Shown: one piece after another, positions 21,968 to 33,130 of the stretch | Position numbering within the stretch: position 1 is the stretch's first letter | How the letters are laid out: every line of letters begins with the position of its first letter | Assembly: GCA_018340375.1 (NCBI GenBank) | Contig: JAFFJZ010000042.1 | Coordinates: 1,550,001 to 1,614,000, forward strand | Reading direction: 5' to 3' | DNA: 64,000 bases | Source: Gonatopus flavifemur | Taxonomy: Eukaryota > Arthropoda > Insecta > Hymenoptera > Dryinidae | Position numbers and translations under genes: made by a program | Notes under the pieces: generated by a model | What the model was told of the DNA's origin: nothing | Database searches by the model: none | What the model saw: the letters and a program-made list of their open reading frames with translations, nothing else

Positions 21968-24206
21968 ATGACACCGCCACACAATTGCTGCAATCCTTTC
22001 AAAGAGGAAGGTCATAGTTGCATGTATAAAAATTTAACCCTTATTTCGGAGAATTGAGATACTAGATTCAGTGCTTTGTACGGTTTATATGTTTGTGGTG
22101 TGTGTAAAGTGCAGCTTTACCAACGAAAAGATTCTGTTCAGTTTGAAGTAGTCCAAGATAAAACGGAAAATCAAAAAGAAAATACAAATTTCGAAAAAGA
22201 AGAAGAAGAAGAAGAGGAAGTAGAAATGGAAGAAGCAGAAGCGGAATCGTCGAAAGATGAAGATTACATATGTAAAGCAGTAGATAATAAAATCAAACGA
22301 GTGAAACTTGCAGCTGCTCTTCATGAGGTATAACGGCACCACCTGCAAAAAAACTGCAATTGAATTTGTCAGATGATGATGATGAGCTTCTAATGAAATC
22401 AATAAGCAGTAGTACTTTGACTGATTGTAGTGAAGTTGATGTGAATACATGGATAAATGACATAAAAGTTTCTTTATCTTGTGCATCAACTCGAATTGAG
22501 AAAATCACGCTTTTGACAACAGTACCAGTGGATTGGTCGATTCGGAAAACGGCAAAAGTATTCAGCGTGAGCAGACGCATGGCCACTATTGCCAAAATTT
22601 CACGTCTTAATCAGGGATACTCAGCTTGTCCTGTTAAGAAGGAAGGCCGAGCTATGAGTGTCGATCTGATGGGAAAAGTAAAAGCATTTTTCCTGTCAGA
22701 TGATGTCAGCCGAGTTATGCCGGGAATAAAAGATGTCAAGTCAGTCGTCATCGATGGAAAACGGCAACATGAAACAGTGAGCTATAATGATACAAATTTC
22801 AATTTAATTCGCGATGTTATCGAAATCTGTTATTATAATTTTTAATTCAAATAATTTTTTCAAATAAAATATTTATTTCAGAAACGCTTACTATTGGAAG
22901 ACTTGAAAAATTTACACGCGAATCTTTTAAATAAACATCCGGACGTTAAAATATCGTTATCAGCATTTAAAGCTCTAAGGCCACAACAATGCATCACAGT
23001 CGGAGCTCAAGGTACACACAATGTTTGTGTGTGTAAAAGTCACGGAAACATTCGGCTTAAAATTCGAGGACTCAAGGATGAATTTGCCCGACAAAAATTT
23101 GATTTCAGAACTATTTATCACGATTTATTGGAGAAAATGACTTGTAGTACTCCATCAGACGAGTGTTCTTTAGGGAACTGTTGTAACTGCCCCGGTACAA
23201 CGCAGATTATAAAGGATTTGAAAATATCTTTGCAAAAGTATAAAATTGAAAAAATTTCTTATAATCAATGGCTCACAACTGATAGGTTTATATATTTATG
23301 AGTAAATCTATCCCCCCCTCCCCTACAAGTGTTTTTATTTATTTGTAATTTGTGTTTTAGGCGTCAATTACTTACACAAACTGAAACTATTAACGTTTTC
23401 ACGAAAAACCTAGCAGCTGATTTACCTGATGTTTTGGAACATGACTTCATTGCCAAATCTCAAGCAGCTCATTTAGAACACATGAAAAATTTACTTGGTG
23501 ATGGTGACTTTCTCGTTACGCTTGATTTTTCCGGAATTTACTCTTTTCATATCCAAGATGCAATTCAGTCGCAGCATTGGAGTAAAGACCAAGCTACCTT
23601 ACACGTTTATGTCATTTATTTCAAAAGGAACAATAGTGTCAGTAACATAAATTATGTAGTTTCTTCTGAATATGAAAATCACGATGCCGTTGGGGTTCAT
23701 CTATATAATTCGAAGATGAGTAAATTTTTTAGATCGTAATTTGGCGCTCGGAATGTGAGAAAAATATTTTACTTCTCAGATGGTGCGGGCTCTCAGTACA
23801 AAAATAAATTTAATTTAATCAATTTACTGTATCATGAAGAAGATTTTGATATCAAAGCCAAGTGGCACTTTTTTGCTACTTCACATGGAAATGGCGCGTG
23901 TGACGGTATTGGTAGATGTGTGAAAAGGAGCGCATACCGTGCGAGCTTGCAGAATAAAACTATTGTGACGACAAAAATCTTTACGAATGGGCTCGCGCTT
24001 TTTTTAAAAAAATCAATTTTGATTTCAGTTTCTTAGACGAATACAATAAACATAAAATAGAATTAGAATCCCGTTCTTCTACTGCTACAACTATTAAAGG
24101 TACTCGAAAATATCATTACTTCAAGCCCTTTAGCATGCAAAGTTTAGAATGTAAGATTTTTTCTAGTGCTACAAATAGTATTGTATTGAAAATTTGTGAA
24201 ACATAA
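21968..24206 (+). pseudogene. Element C transposase-like gene, three or more exons, four lesions
   Basis: ATG 21968 opens MTPPHNCCNPFKEEGHSC, a Cys module that ends in GLYVCGVCKVQL. An acidic EEEEEEE linker, a VPVDWSIRKTAKVFSVSRRM helix-turn-helix-like segment and GTHNVCVC, CNCPGT and WLTTDR segments follow. Candidate catalytic acids are LDFSG, YFSDGAGSQYKN and GNGACDGIG. Two introns fit exactly: 22777-22881 (GTGAGC..TTTCAG) and 23286-23360 (GTTTAT..TTTTAG). The lesions are TGA at 22055, a frameshift near 22330, TAA at 23737 and a frameshift near 23990. The ending IKGTRKYHYFKPFSMQ runs to TAA at 24206. I recall this as a widespread uncharacterised arthropod family; its role as the transposase is inferred from its place between the TIRs. 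Confidence 0.72.
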
Positions 24207-24767
24207 TAGATGTGTATATATTGTACTCATTGCTTAAGTATTAAGAGTGAAACAGTAAAATCAGGCTATAAGAGTAAATGAACGCTCGCTCAGTGACGCC
24301 GCGTTAGTGCCTCCGAGATGACGTTCAAAAATTCATATCTTTATTTCTTATCGATATTACTTAAATTTTATTGCACGTATCATTAGTTCAATGTGAGAGC
24401 TTTGAAAGAAAAGGAAATTATTGTTCTAACTATTCCAGAAGTTTATTTAATATGAATTTATTTATTGCAAAAATAATTATTTATAAACAAATTGAACTTT
24501 TTTAATCATTCGATTGAACTATCTTATTTTACTGCTATTATTGTACTTACCGTTAAAATTTGGTGATGTTTTATGGAAAACTCACTGATTAATCGTAATT
24601 AATAAAAAAAGTGGCTTCAAAATTGTTTTGTTTATAACTTGAAGAAAAAAAAAATTTTGCAAAAACATTTCAGGATATTATTGTTGATCTATAAAGCTTC
24701 AAATTCTATGAAAAACAAATATAGAATTTGACACCTCATTTTCAAGTGGCCCACTTCAGAAAGTTGG

Positions 24768-25260
24768 ACTCACAGTGGAAATGATTTTATTCCAAAAAAT
24801 CAAGCAGCTTCCTCCGCAGTCCTCCCAGACATCGAAGACAAATCTGTCCTCCATATTCATACCATACAATCAATGAAGGTATGAAACATTTATTTAATAT
24901 TTACAATCCTCTGCTGGCTGTGAACTATCAGTATGTTGTGACTGGTTCACAAAATTTCGCTTCAAAAATTTGCAGATATCGGTTCAGACGCTCATACACC
25001 TCGTGACGATATATACGTAATAACGCAGCACAAGACTGTGGCATCGCAAGTTTTGGACCTAAGTGTTTCGGGATTGGACACTGTAAGTGTAAATACTCAC
25101 AGTGGAAGTAATTTTATTCCAAAAACTCAAGCAGCTTCCTCCGCAGTCTTACCAGACATCGAAGACGAATCTGTCCTCCATATTCATACCCCATCGTGCC
25201 ATGATGTGAATGTGGGTAATCAACCTTCACACTGCACTGAGAAAAGTATTTATTTATAGT
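24768..25260 (+). repeat. 3' part of the unknown gene with a partial tandem duplication
   Basis: After element C the gene resumes with ACTCACAGTGGAAATGATTT and runs to about 24868. A second copy of the 17970-18198 region then follows (HNEGMKHLYNIYNPLL equivalent), then again ACTCACAGTGGAAGTAATTT. The last frame (25038-25259) reads LDLSVSGLDTVSVNTHSGSN and ends NQPSHCTEKSIYL. The duplicated block of about 325 bp is diverged by several percent. Confidence 0.75.
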
Positions 25261-26826
25261 GAACAAGATGTGTTAATAGTTAACAAATCCTATATTTGCT
25301 TATGGGGAAATAAATATTGAGTTGTTATCATCCAGCGTCATATTTGAGATCATTTTTCGTATCAAATCCATATTTGTTAACTATTAACAAACCGTGTTTT
25401 TGTGCGAAATTCCTGTTTCATAATTCTAAAACTTGGGAATGTACATCAAAGCATTATTAGATTGCCTGAATGTGATATGAGGTTGAGAAAATTGTCGCAT
25501 AATTTGCTTTGAATATTCGTGAGAATAAGTCAAATCAAACAAAATTGGAATAACACTCTGGAATTAATCAAATGAAATGATGAATTATGCGGGAGAATAT
25601 TATCACTGTTAGAAAAATATGTCTTAAATTTAATGATAATTATTTTAAAATTTTTTACAGAATATTATTATCAGATTTAACAATGTATTTTATAATGAAA
25701 ATTGTGTATTAAATTCAATAACTGTTACGAATTTTTGCCAAAATACAAAAAACATTCAGATTGGAAATTTGATTTATCACCAAATTTCTTCACGCTTCCT
25801 GACTTTTATGTTCTCGAGATTCCTCTAGAGTGAGTTTATAATCATCAATGTAAGTCAAGCAATTGAAGCACAAAGTTTTGGGACCTAACGGGGAATCGAA
25901 CCTGCTTTCCTACCTAACCTAACCTATTACGACCTAACGCTTCAACCACCTTGACTACATCACGATTGAAGAAACCAATTGAGAAATACGATGTGGTTTT
26001 AGATATCATATATGCTGACGTCATGACATCATACATGTAATAAGATTCTATCACGAAAAATTCATGAAAAAGTGAAATTTCATTTGAAAAGTTGTGAATC
26101 CCAGAATATTATTGATTTTGAAATGCACTTATGAAATTTCATAAGAATTCTTATATTAAATTCAAGAAATTTTCTAACAGTGATTATAAAGTTTAACAAA
26201 CTGAATGAAAAGTTATGGTGAAATATTTTAATAATTTTGTACGGAAATTCAGCCTACAAGACTGTCTCTCATATTCTTTCACTCTCTCACAATTATAAAT
26301 AATACATATATTTTTCGACCTAACGGTCATTGAACACACTCTAACAAGAAACTGAACTATATATTCTGCTGCAATATAGATTGAGAGTCGAATCAAATTC
26401 AAGGTGTTCATGTCAAATCAAATTTCTTAATTATTACCAAATCTGTGTTTGAGAGGAAAGAATCGTATACACATTGGGAAACTGAATTATTGTGTTGAAA
26501 TTTAATTTGAAATTTGAGTTAATCAACCATTCTTTTCTTCATATTCTTAAGTCACTAGTATTTATCTAATGAAAATTTTGTACTTATCGAACCGTCTATT
26601 TGTAAATTAGGAATCGTTTATTACTTGAGGGAAGAATAAAATCATTCACATGAAATAAATGGACTAAATGAACCATTTGTTTGTTCTGAATGTCACATGA
26701 AATCAATCGTATGTTTGCCAACTATGATATTTATTCACAATTACCATATTTATCCATAATTAATGAATATTTTTTAACAGACGCCAAATAAATATATTCA
26801 TTTAATCTAAGTAAACTCTTCTCTCA
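25261..26826. other. AT-rich interior of element A, mostly unassigned
   Basis: No gene is visible. It holds the tRNA-like segment at 25878-25973. A pyrimidine-rich CTCTTCTCTCAG at 26816-26827 makes a good splice acceptor for the next open frame. Confidence 0.4.
25878..25973 (-). repeat. tRNA-like SINE or tRNA pseudogene with TTAGG-like insert
   Basis: On the minus strand TAGTCAAGGTGGTTGAAGCG resembles an A box and CAGGTTCGATTCCCC a B box, in tRNA-like order. The region between them contains GGTTAGGTTAGGTAGG. No complete cloverleaf can be drawn, so it is a decayed copy. Confidence 0.5.
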
Positions 26827-26827
26827 G

Positions 26828-27402
26828 TGTGTATCAAATTATCCGACGTTTATGAATTTCCTGATTTATATAGATCTTTTATAAAGGCTGAAAAAGATTT
26901 TTGTGGAGCTGAAAAGAAATATCACATACCGAACTTCAAATTAGACGGTAATTCGATATCGAAACTCTTACATTGTGACAATATGAGAAAGGCTGAACAA
27001 GTTATGCGGGACATAATTATTATTTTCACCATTCAAAATCAAACGGTGAATCATGAAAAAATTGTAAATAATTTGAAGAACGTTACTGTTATATGGGAAC
27101 CCGATTTAACCTCATCAGATGTTGTAAGGGAGGAAAACGATGATGTGAATGTTTCACCAAAAAGTGATTCCACTATTATTAAAGTTGCAAACAGAAGTAC
27201 ACCACAATTGAGACATAGTTCACCATTCTTCCAATACTTTAATAACATATATGTCTCTGTTGTGGAAGAAAAATTAAAATTGATGCAGAATTCAGGATTG
27301 AAATCTGAAAGTTTTCACAACAATGCACCACGGACTCGAAAAAAAGTCCTCAACTATCGTAAAAATCGGATGAGAGGCGCTCCGAAAAATGTACCCGCTT
27401 AA
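26828..27402 (+). CDS. Hypothetical exon inside element A
   Basis: The frame is open for 191 codons after CTCTTCTCTCAG, a strong acceptor, and reads CIKLSDVYEFPDLYRSFIKA, then FKLDGNSISKLLHCDN, and ends RKNRMRGAPKNVPA. The middle is acidic and Ser-rich; the end is basic. I recognise no family. It lies on the same strand as the Ulp1 segment 1 kb further on and might be part of the same multi-exon gene. The left arm of A lacks it. Expression evidence would be needed. Confidence 0.35.
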
Positions 27403-28341
27403 ACCGTGTTGACGAAACAGGCAGTAATCCTGAAAAAAATAAAACTCCACAGGGAATTCATGCCACAGAATTAGGTATCCATTCGACGTTCATTTCGAAC
27501 GTATGAAATTGAAAAAACTCAAGAAACGCATCAATGGCAATGTGTCTTCTATGGAAAATTATGAAAAAAAACCAATACGATTCGGTAATACGAGAAATTA
27601 ACTTTATTGTGAACCGTTCGTTGATTACTTAATGGAATTGATCATACCGTTTTTTCCACTTTGGTCTGCCACCGTGATCTCAAAAATAGGAATCAGGAGA
27701 GACAGTAACGCTACTGTTGAGAATTAATTCAAGATATTAAAACAGTACGTGTTACGAGGAAAAAGGCATGTTCCGCTTCTAAAGTTTATTCGAAACTTGG
27801 AATCATGCATGGATGGACGCTTACACAGTTGAAAATTTTGTGTGAATGTGTTAAAAATCCGTGTGTCATGAATTTTCTGTTGAATATTCAACACAACCAC
27901 GTGTAACTTCTACAGACAGTCCTCGTGTAATCAGGTCTGAACTGATTTATAATGTGAAATCATTCAAACAAGTAAAAAACGTGTTAAAATGACATAAATC
28001 TTATTCAACTCAAGATTGAACATGAAAATTGTGTTATTCTCAACTACCAAGGGGAGATCGCTAGGAGTGAGAGCTATTTTTTTATGAAACTTCTATGTAC
28101 GTTTAACTTTAGTAGTCGTCGGAAGAACTATTCATTCATTTTGGTTTTAGCTTTCATTCTAATGGGAATTCGTTTTCTATATATAGAAGAGAGGAAGCAT
28201 GATTTGAAAACTGACAGAGAGCGGAAGCGAATTAGGAAATGATCTGGTGCACCACAGCTGGCGAAAGAAGTTTGGATCGACAAGAAAAGAGGAAGGAGGT
28301 CCTCTCGTACAAATAAACTATTTAAACAATGTGAAAACATT
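27403..28341. other. Unassigned interior of element A
   Basis: Short frames only. The plus strand from about 28200 (basic, Arg/Lys-rich) leads into the next open frame and may be decayed coding sequence upstream of the Ulp1 domain. Confidence 0.35.
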
Positions 28342-29084
28342 GTGGATATTGAAGAATCCATCGGAACTGTCGATGACGATGATAAATTTGATTCTTCCAC
28401 ATCAAAAACAAAACTGAAAGGAGAAGAGTGTGAGCATTCTGAAATCACGATACCTGACTGTGCAATTGGAAACAAAAAATCTTGGAGTGACATCACCGAT
28501 AATCTGAAATACTCGGAAGTGGACCCATTCCATATATTTGATATTTTAATAGACAGAAACACTTTTTGAAAACTTTAGAGCCCAACCAGGGAGTAGAAGA
28601 TAATATTACCGATGCATATTGATCAAGTTTGAATTTTGGAGACAACCACCAAATCATCCTTTCGTTTGATACAAAATTTGGCGTATGGTTATTGGAACCG
28701 AATGTGTCGATCGGGTTTTTTAAATGGGCCATCAGAGTAAAAACTTGGGATTATAAAATATGGATTGTACCAATTTACCACAATCGACACTGGACCCTCA
28801 TCGTCATGGATTTTCATCGTAAAATTGTAACGTACATCGATTCAATGCATGGAAATCCACCACCAAATTTGGTATCAAACTTGTGTGATTACACGCAAAC
28901 GGTGTTCAATCAGGCAAACATTGACATACAGTGGAGAAAATGGGTTCTGTATGCGCCGAAGGATGTTCCTCACCAAGGAGGTACACTGAATTGTGGTGTA
29001 CACTTGTTATGTTGGAGCCATATAATTTTTACTGGAATTCATATACAATTCGGAGACTCTGAGATGGACACAATTAGGAAATGA
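28342..29084 (+). pseudogene. Ulp1/C48 SUMO-protease gene, right-arm copy with upstream part
   Basis: The upstream frame 28342-28569 (MDIEESIGTVDDDDKFDSST, acidic, ending SEVDPFHIFDILIDRNTF) shifts by one base in ACTTTTTG into KTLEPNQGVEDNITDAY. A TGA then stands before SSLNFGDNHQIILSF, where Ulp1 proteins have the ..NAYL.. helix. The 151-residue core 28629-29084 keeps His54, Asp71, Gln116 and Cys122 with the HWTLIV and NCGVHLLC contexts. So the arm on this side preserves more of the original gene than the left arm, with two lesions. The protein would be a SUMO- or ubiquitin-like protease encoded by the element. Frames 3' of it (to 29332) may be a decayed C-terminus. Confidence 0.8.
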
Positions 29085-30160
29085 TCATCAGCAGATTGAT
29101 GGGAATGAAGAATACGAGCCAACCGAGAACTTTGATATTCTCTATAAACCTGACATCGGATGTCTGCTTCAAACGGTATCGCCAAAAAATAAATCGGATT
29201 GTTTACTATATGCCTTTCCCTGAGAAAGACGGTGATGTGTGGAGTACATTTCAGTACTGTGCGAACTTGAGGAAAATAGGGAAGGAAGAGATTGATGACC
29301 ATTATTACACGAAGGAAAGGGGATCATGTTGAACGTTCAACGAATGTCAATAAAAAAATATTTCAGAATTTGTAAATTTGTGAACGACTTTTCAATTTTG
29401 TAAATTGACGATTTTATGACGATAGTAGAAAAAAAATACATACAATCTGATACTTTGCACAATGTTTTGAAGGGTTATTGATTTGCTGTATTGATGAAAT
29501 GGAGCTGGAACTACCAGCCAATAGATATAACTTTGGATGGAATCATTTCATCGAGTATTTCAGTAGTGGAAGCGTTCACTTAGAAGCTACTTAATCAGTT
29601 CCTGGTATGGAAAATATTCAAATCAATTGGAATCAAAAGTTACAACAATCTGCTGCTAGCGCTTGGGCGCTAGTTTCAGCCCCATATTGATGAGAATGAA
29701 GCTGATGAGTCGGAGATGGGAGACGCGGGATGTTACCGTTGATGAAATTTTCGTAAGGTCATGAAACTGGTGTCGATGGACTAAGACAAAAAAGAATCTT
29801 CAACTGAGAAAGTATTGGGTTGAGCGTAGGAATTTAGATATTTGTTTGAGAAGACAGAAGTATCTTGAGAAGAAGGGAACATTCAGTCAGTTTGAAGCTA
29901 TACAGCGTCATAGGGGGGAAATTATCTTATCCAAAGTACATATCTCCTTACACGGAGAGAATAGTCGCTTACTTTTTCATATGGAATACAATATTTTTCC
30001 CTGTGCTTCATATCAACGCTGCACCGAGATTGACATTTCATTAAAATGTATAGTTTCCCATTTTAACTGTATTTTTCTCACCGTGTAAGAATCTTGGGCT
30101 GCCGGAGTGAAGCCGCGTCTCTGATCAATTGGTTGCCACCGTATCCCCATCATTGCAGGT
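28607..30160. repeat. Right copy of the 1.55-kb inverted repeat
   Basis: Its exact mirror is 14211-15763. Only a few differences were seen, for example the Gly/Arg codon in Ulp1 and one base in CCGACAG/CCGGCAG. Such identity implies recent duplication or ongoing conversion between arms. Confidence 0.93.
29949..30088. mobile_element. MITE with TTACACGG ends (right arm copy)
   Basis: This is the mirror of the element at 14281-14420, with the same ends. Confidence 0.7.
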
Positions 30161-30167
30161 ATGTTCT

Positions 30168-31500
30168 TCACCATTCGAAAAAAAAATTCGAATCAAATCC
30201 CGACGCGGAAAAGGCAAGACGTATAGAGAAACTTAAATACGAATCGTAAGAATAGCGTTTTTTCTCAAGTTTTGGGGCAGAAATTCGGGTCAACGGAGCC
30301 ACGTAATTGATTTTGACCATCACCATTGGATTCTGCAGGTTAAAACCTGTGAGAATATTCATCTCAAAAAATTCAAATAAAATCCTGACCCAGAGGAGAC
30401 AGGACATATAGAGAAATTTCGATACGAAATGTAAGTCTCTCATGCTTTAATCACCTCAAAACTGCCTTAATTTCTGGCCGTACTTCCCTGAAACCTTTTT
30501 TCTTGAGTTTTAAGGCGGAAATTCAGGTCGACGGAGCCGCGTAATTGATTTTGACCATCACCATTGGATTCTGCAGGTCAAAACCTTTGAGGATATTTAT
30601 CTCAAAGAATTCAAATGAGATCCTGACCCAGGGAAGGCAAGACATATAGAGAAACTTCGATACGAATCACGCTAAAAAGTAAAACTTACTTTCAACTCGA
30701 ATATCAGCTTATTCTAAGGCGCAGCCCCAACACTGGCCTTATTTTGACTGAAAGTAAGCACGGAAAACAAATACCAACACAATGGAAAAGACTGAATTTC
30801 AGTCAAGTTTTCAAGTAGGATGCAAAAACATTAAGTCGAACTTTTTACAGTGATCGTAAGAATAGCGGTTTTTCTTAAGTTTTAAGGCGGAAATTCGGGT
30901 CGAAGGAGCCGCGTAACTGATTTTGACCCCTACCATTGGATTCATTAGGTCAAAATCCTCGACAATATTTATCTCGAAAAATTCAAATAAAATCCTGACC
31001 CAGGAGAGGCAAGACATATAGAGAAACTTCGATATGAATCGGAAGAAAAGCGGTTTTCTCGAGTTTTAAGGTGGGAGTTCGGGTCGACGGAGCCGCGTAA
31101 CTGATTTTGACCCCTACCATTGGATTCATTAGGTCAAAATCCTCGACAATATTTATCTCGAAAAATTCAAATAAAATCCTGACCCAGGGGAGGCAAGACA
31201 TATAGAGAAACTTCGATACGAATCAGAAGAAAAGCGGTTTTCTCGAGTTTTAAGGTGGGAGTTCGGGTCAAGGAAGCCGCGTAACTGATTTTCACCATCG
31301 TCATTGAATTCATCAGGTCAAAATCTTCAAGGATATTCATATCAAAAAATTCAAATAAAATCCTAACCCAGGGAAGACGGAATATATAGAGAAACTTCAA
31401 TACGAATCGTAAGAGTAGCGTTTTTTCTCAAGTTTTAAGGCAGAAATTCGGGTCGACGGAGCCGTGTAACTGATTTTGACCATCACCATTGGATTCAGCA
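30168..31500. repeat. Right 185-bp satellite array of element A
   Basis: The landmark CCTGACCC or close variants occurs at 30199, 30384, 30622, 30994, 31178 and 31362, giving spacings of 185, 238, 372 (two units), 184 and 184. Orientation is inverted relative to the left array. A 53-bp block with TTAATCACCTCAAAACTGCC (30440-30490) is also found at the outer edge of the left array (13425-13465), so the arrays have been reshuffled. The region near 30700-30840 holds non-satellite sequence. Confidence 0.92.
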
Positions 31501-31679
31501 GTTCAGTGCGTTTCATTTTCTACCCCGCCTCGTTGCTAGCTCACCGCCGCTAGTTTCAGCTTCATTCACGTTCCTGAGTTGTTTTCTTGAAACATTGCAT
31601 TTAAAATGTAACAATAGTAGGACATTAGCAGTCTCTGGAATGTTTCATAAACGTTTTGCAACATTTTTGCCAGTGGGTA

Positions 31680-33130
31680 TAGAACGAGGTTCTGCGTATT
31701 CCATCTCGCCATGGTTGCCCTATTTGAAATGTTCGACAGAATGCAACAAAAATTGTTGCCCTGCTTCAAACGATTTTCCCTCGTGAGAAGCGATTGAAAA
31801 CTTGCCAACTTTTCATTCATTTGTGCTCGGAATTTCCGAATTAGGAGATCCAATTGAAACGTGACAAAAAATTTCGATCAGTTCTTACCTGGATATCACA
31901 GTTTGGGAATTCCGAACAGAACCCTCTCAAAGAATCACTGTCTGCTTCTGACGGGGCGTTTCATTCAATCTTGACATTCCAGACAGGGCCGCGTGGAAAG
32001 GTAGGTGGACTGTTTTTGATCAATTTTTACGGGGAACAACCCGTTCGAGGCCAGCGAACAATTTTGATCGAATTCTGTCGGACATTTTAAATAAGGTGAG
32101 TCAATAAATCATTTTGACAGTGTACTATCTCTGGAAAAAATCAAAATAAACTTACTATCAGGTTGTAATACTGACATGCATGCTGTTGAAAATTTCTAGA
32201 AATTAGAATTTCAACCAAGGAAATTACAGAGAAAATTTCAGGGAATTGATTCAACAAAATTTCTCTAAACCCTGTTGGAATCATTTGCATCAATCAGATG
32301 ACTGGAGAGCTCATTATCTCCTTCATTCACGTCTAATCTGTTTGCCAATGTGATAGAAAGTTTGACCTGTTGAGGGGGCAAACCAGTTTGGGAGGGCGAT
32401 ATTTTAGTGTTTTTCGTGAACTTTTTTCACAGGAAAGAAGTAATCAGAATTGGCTTCAACTTAGAGGATATCTTATTAGTGTTTAGAAGTACACGTAGTA
32501 ATTTTTTCAAGTCGTTACCGCTGTAAATAGTGGAGTTGAAAGCCACTGTTCATGGACAGCTGCCATCCGAGTTTGCTGCTAGTGGGAAATCTGGAAGTCA
32601 TAATTTTTATTTGAAATTATCACAATTTTTTTCACGTCAGCAACATATCTTTTGAGAATATGAACTGAACTCCTTACATAAAAATTGAAAATTGCAGGTT
32701 GTTGAGGTGTTTGAACAGAATGTCATGTTTTTATACCACGTTTTTTCACCTCTTTTCTTGCATTTGAAATACTAATATCATTCCAGAGTTTAGTTCATAT
32801 AGATTGTAATTGAATAAAGAATATTCACACGAATTTTCAGAACGATTGAACAATGACTTTCCAAGCTAGAATTCCCTAAAGTTGAAAAAAAGTCGTTTCG
32901 AGAAAAATGCATTTGACAAAAAAGTACCGAGAACGAGAAATTCAGGGTACTGCTCACTGGTTAATCAGCTATTTCAACACCATATAGCAACCCTTCTTCT
33001 TCTTCGAACGCTTCATTTCGGGCTTGCATCTCCTCCTGACGAGTTTGCCGAGCTTCCTCGGTCTCCAACGCGTGTTGACGTTGACAAACTCGACGTTGGA
33101 GAGAATACGGACCCGTCTCAAGATTCGAAC
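31680..33130. other. Unassigned DNA between elements A and F
   Basis: No convincing gene is seen. An open frame at 32882-33151 overlaps the inverted piece of the SINE-like repeat described next, and so is probably not a gene. Confidence 0.4.

Larger units (their letters stand above)
18199..24767 (+). mobile_element. Element C: 6.6-kb DNA transposon with 8-bp duplication
   Basis: ACTCACAG lies at 18191-18198 and again at 24768-24775, exactly outside ends that share AACTTTCTGAAGTGGGCCAC as inverted repeats. The arms extend about 530 bp (18205-18497 plus 21495-21735 against 24235-24765), the left one being split by element D. The sister sequence at 25090-25115 shows the uninterrupted target. 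It encodes a multi-exon transposase-like gene. The 8-bp duplication fits hAT, P or related groups, but I could not assign the superfamily. Confidence 0.85.
13101..31677. mobile_element. Element A: 18.6-kb giant inverted element with Ulp1 protease
   Basis: The outer ends CCCACTGG[AC/CA]AAAATGTTGC lie next to TA on both sides (13099-13100 and 31678-31679). Inside each end come a conserved GAAGCTGAAACTAGCGGCGG block, a 185-bp satellite array, and then a 1553-bp inverted repeat (14211-15763 and 28607-30160) that is almost identical and contains a MITE and a Ulp1 domain. Further in, an unknown gene is inverted about a 44-bp spacer at 17454-17497. The whole reads as two head-to-head copies of one element. 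The left copy lacks the segment matching about 25.2-28.6 kb, and the right copy received element C. The 2-bp TA duplication is weak evidence, so the outer limits are inferred. Confidence 0.6.

Noticed and set aside
22085..22595. Minus-strand frames of 100-134 codons
   Set aside because: Antisense to the Glu-rich and downstream coding part of the element C gene; low-complexity Phe-rich translation.
13101..31677. Maverick/Polinton identity for the giant element
   Set aside because: Size, long TIRs and a cysteine protease invite the idea, but no family-B DNA polymerase, retroviral-type integrase, packaging ATPase or capsid signature was seen. The protease looks like C48/Ulp1, and a TA rather than 6-bp duplication is present.
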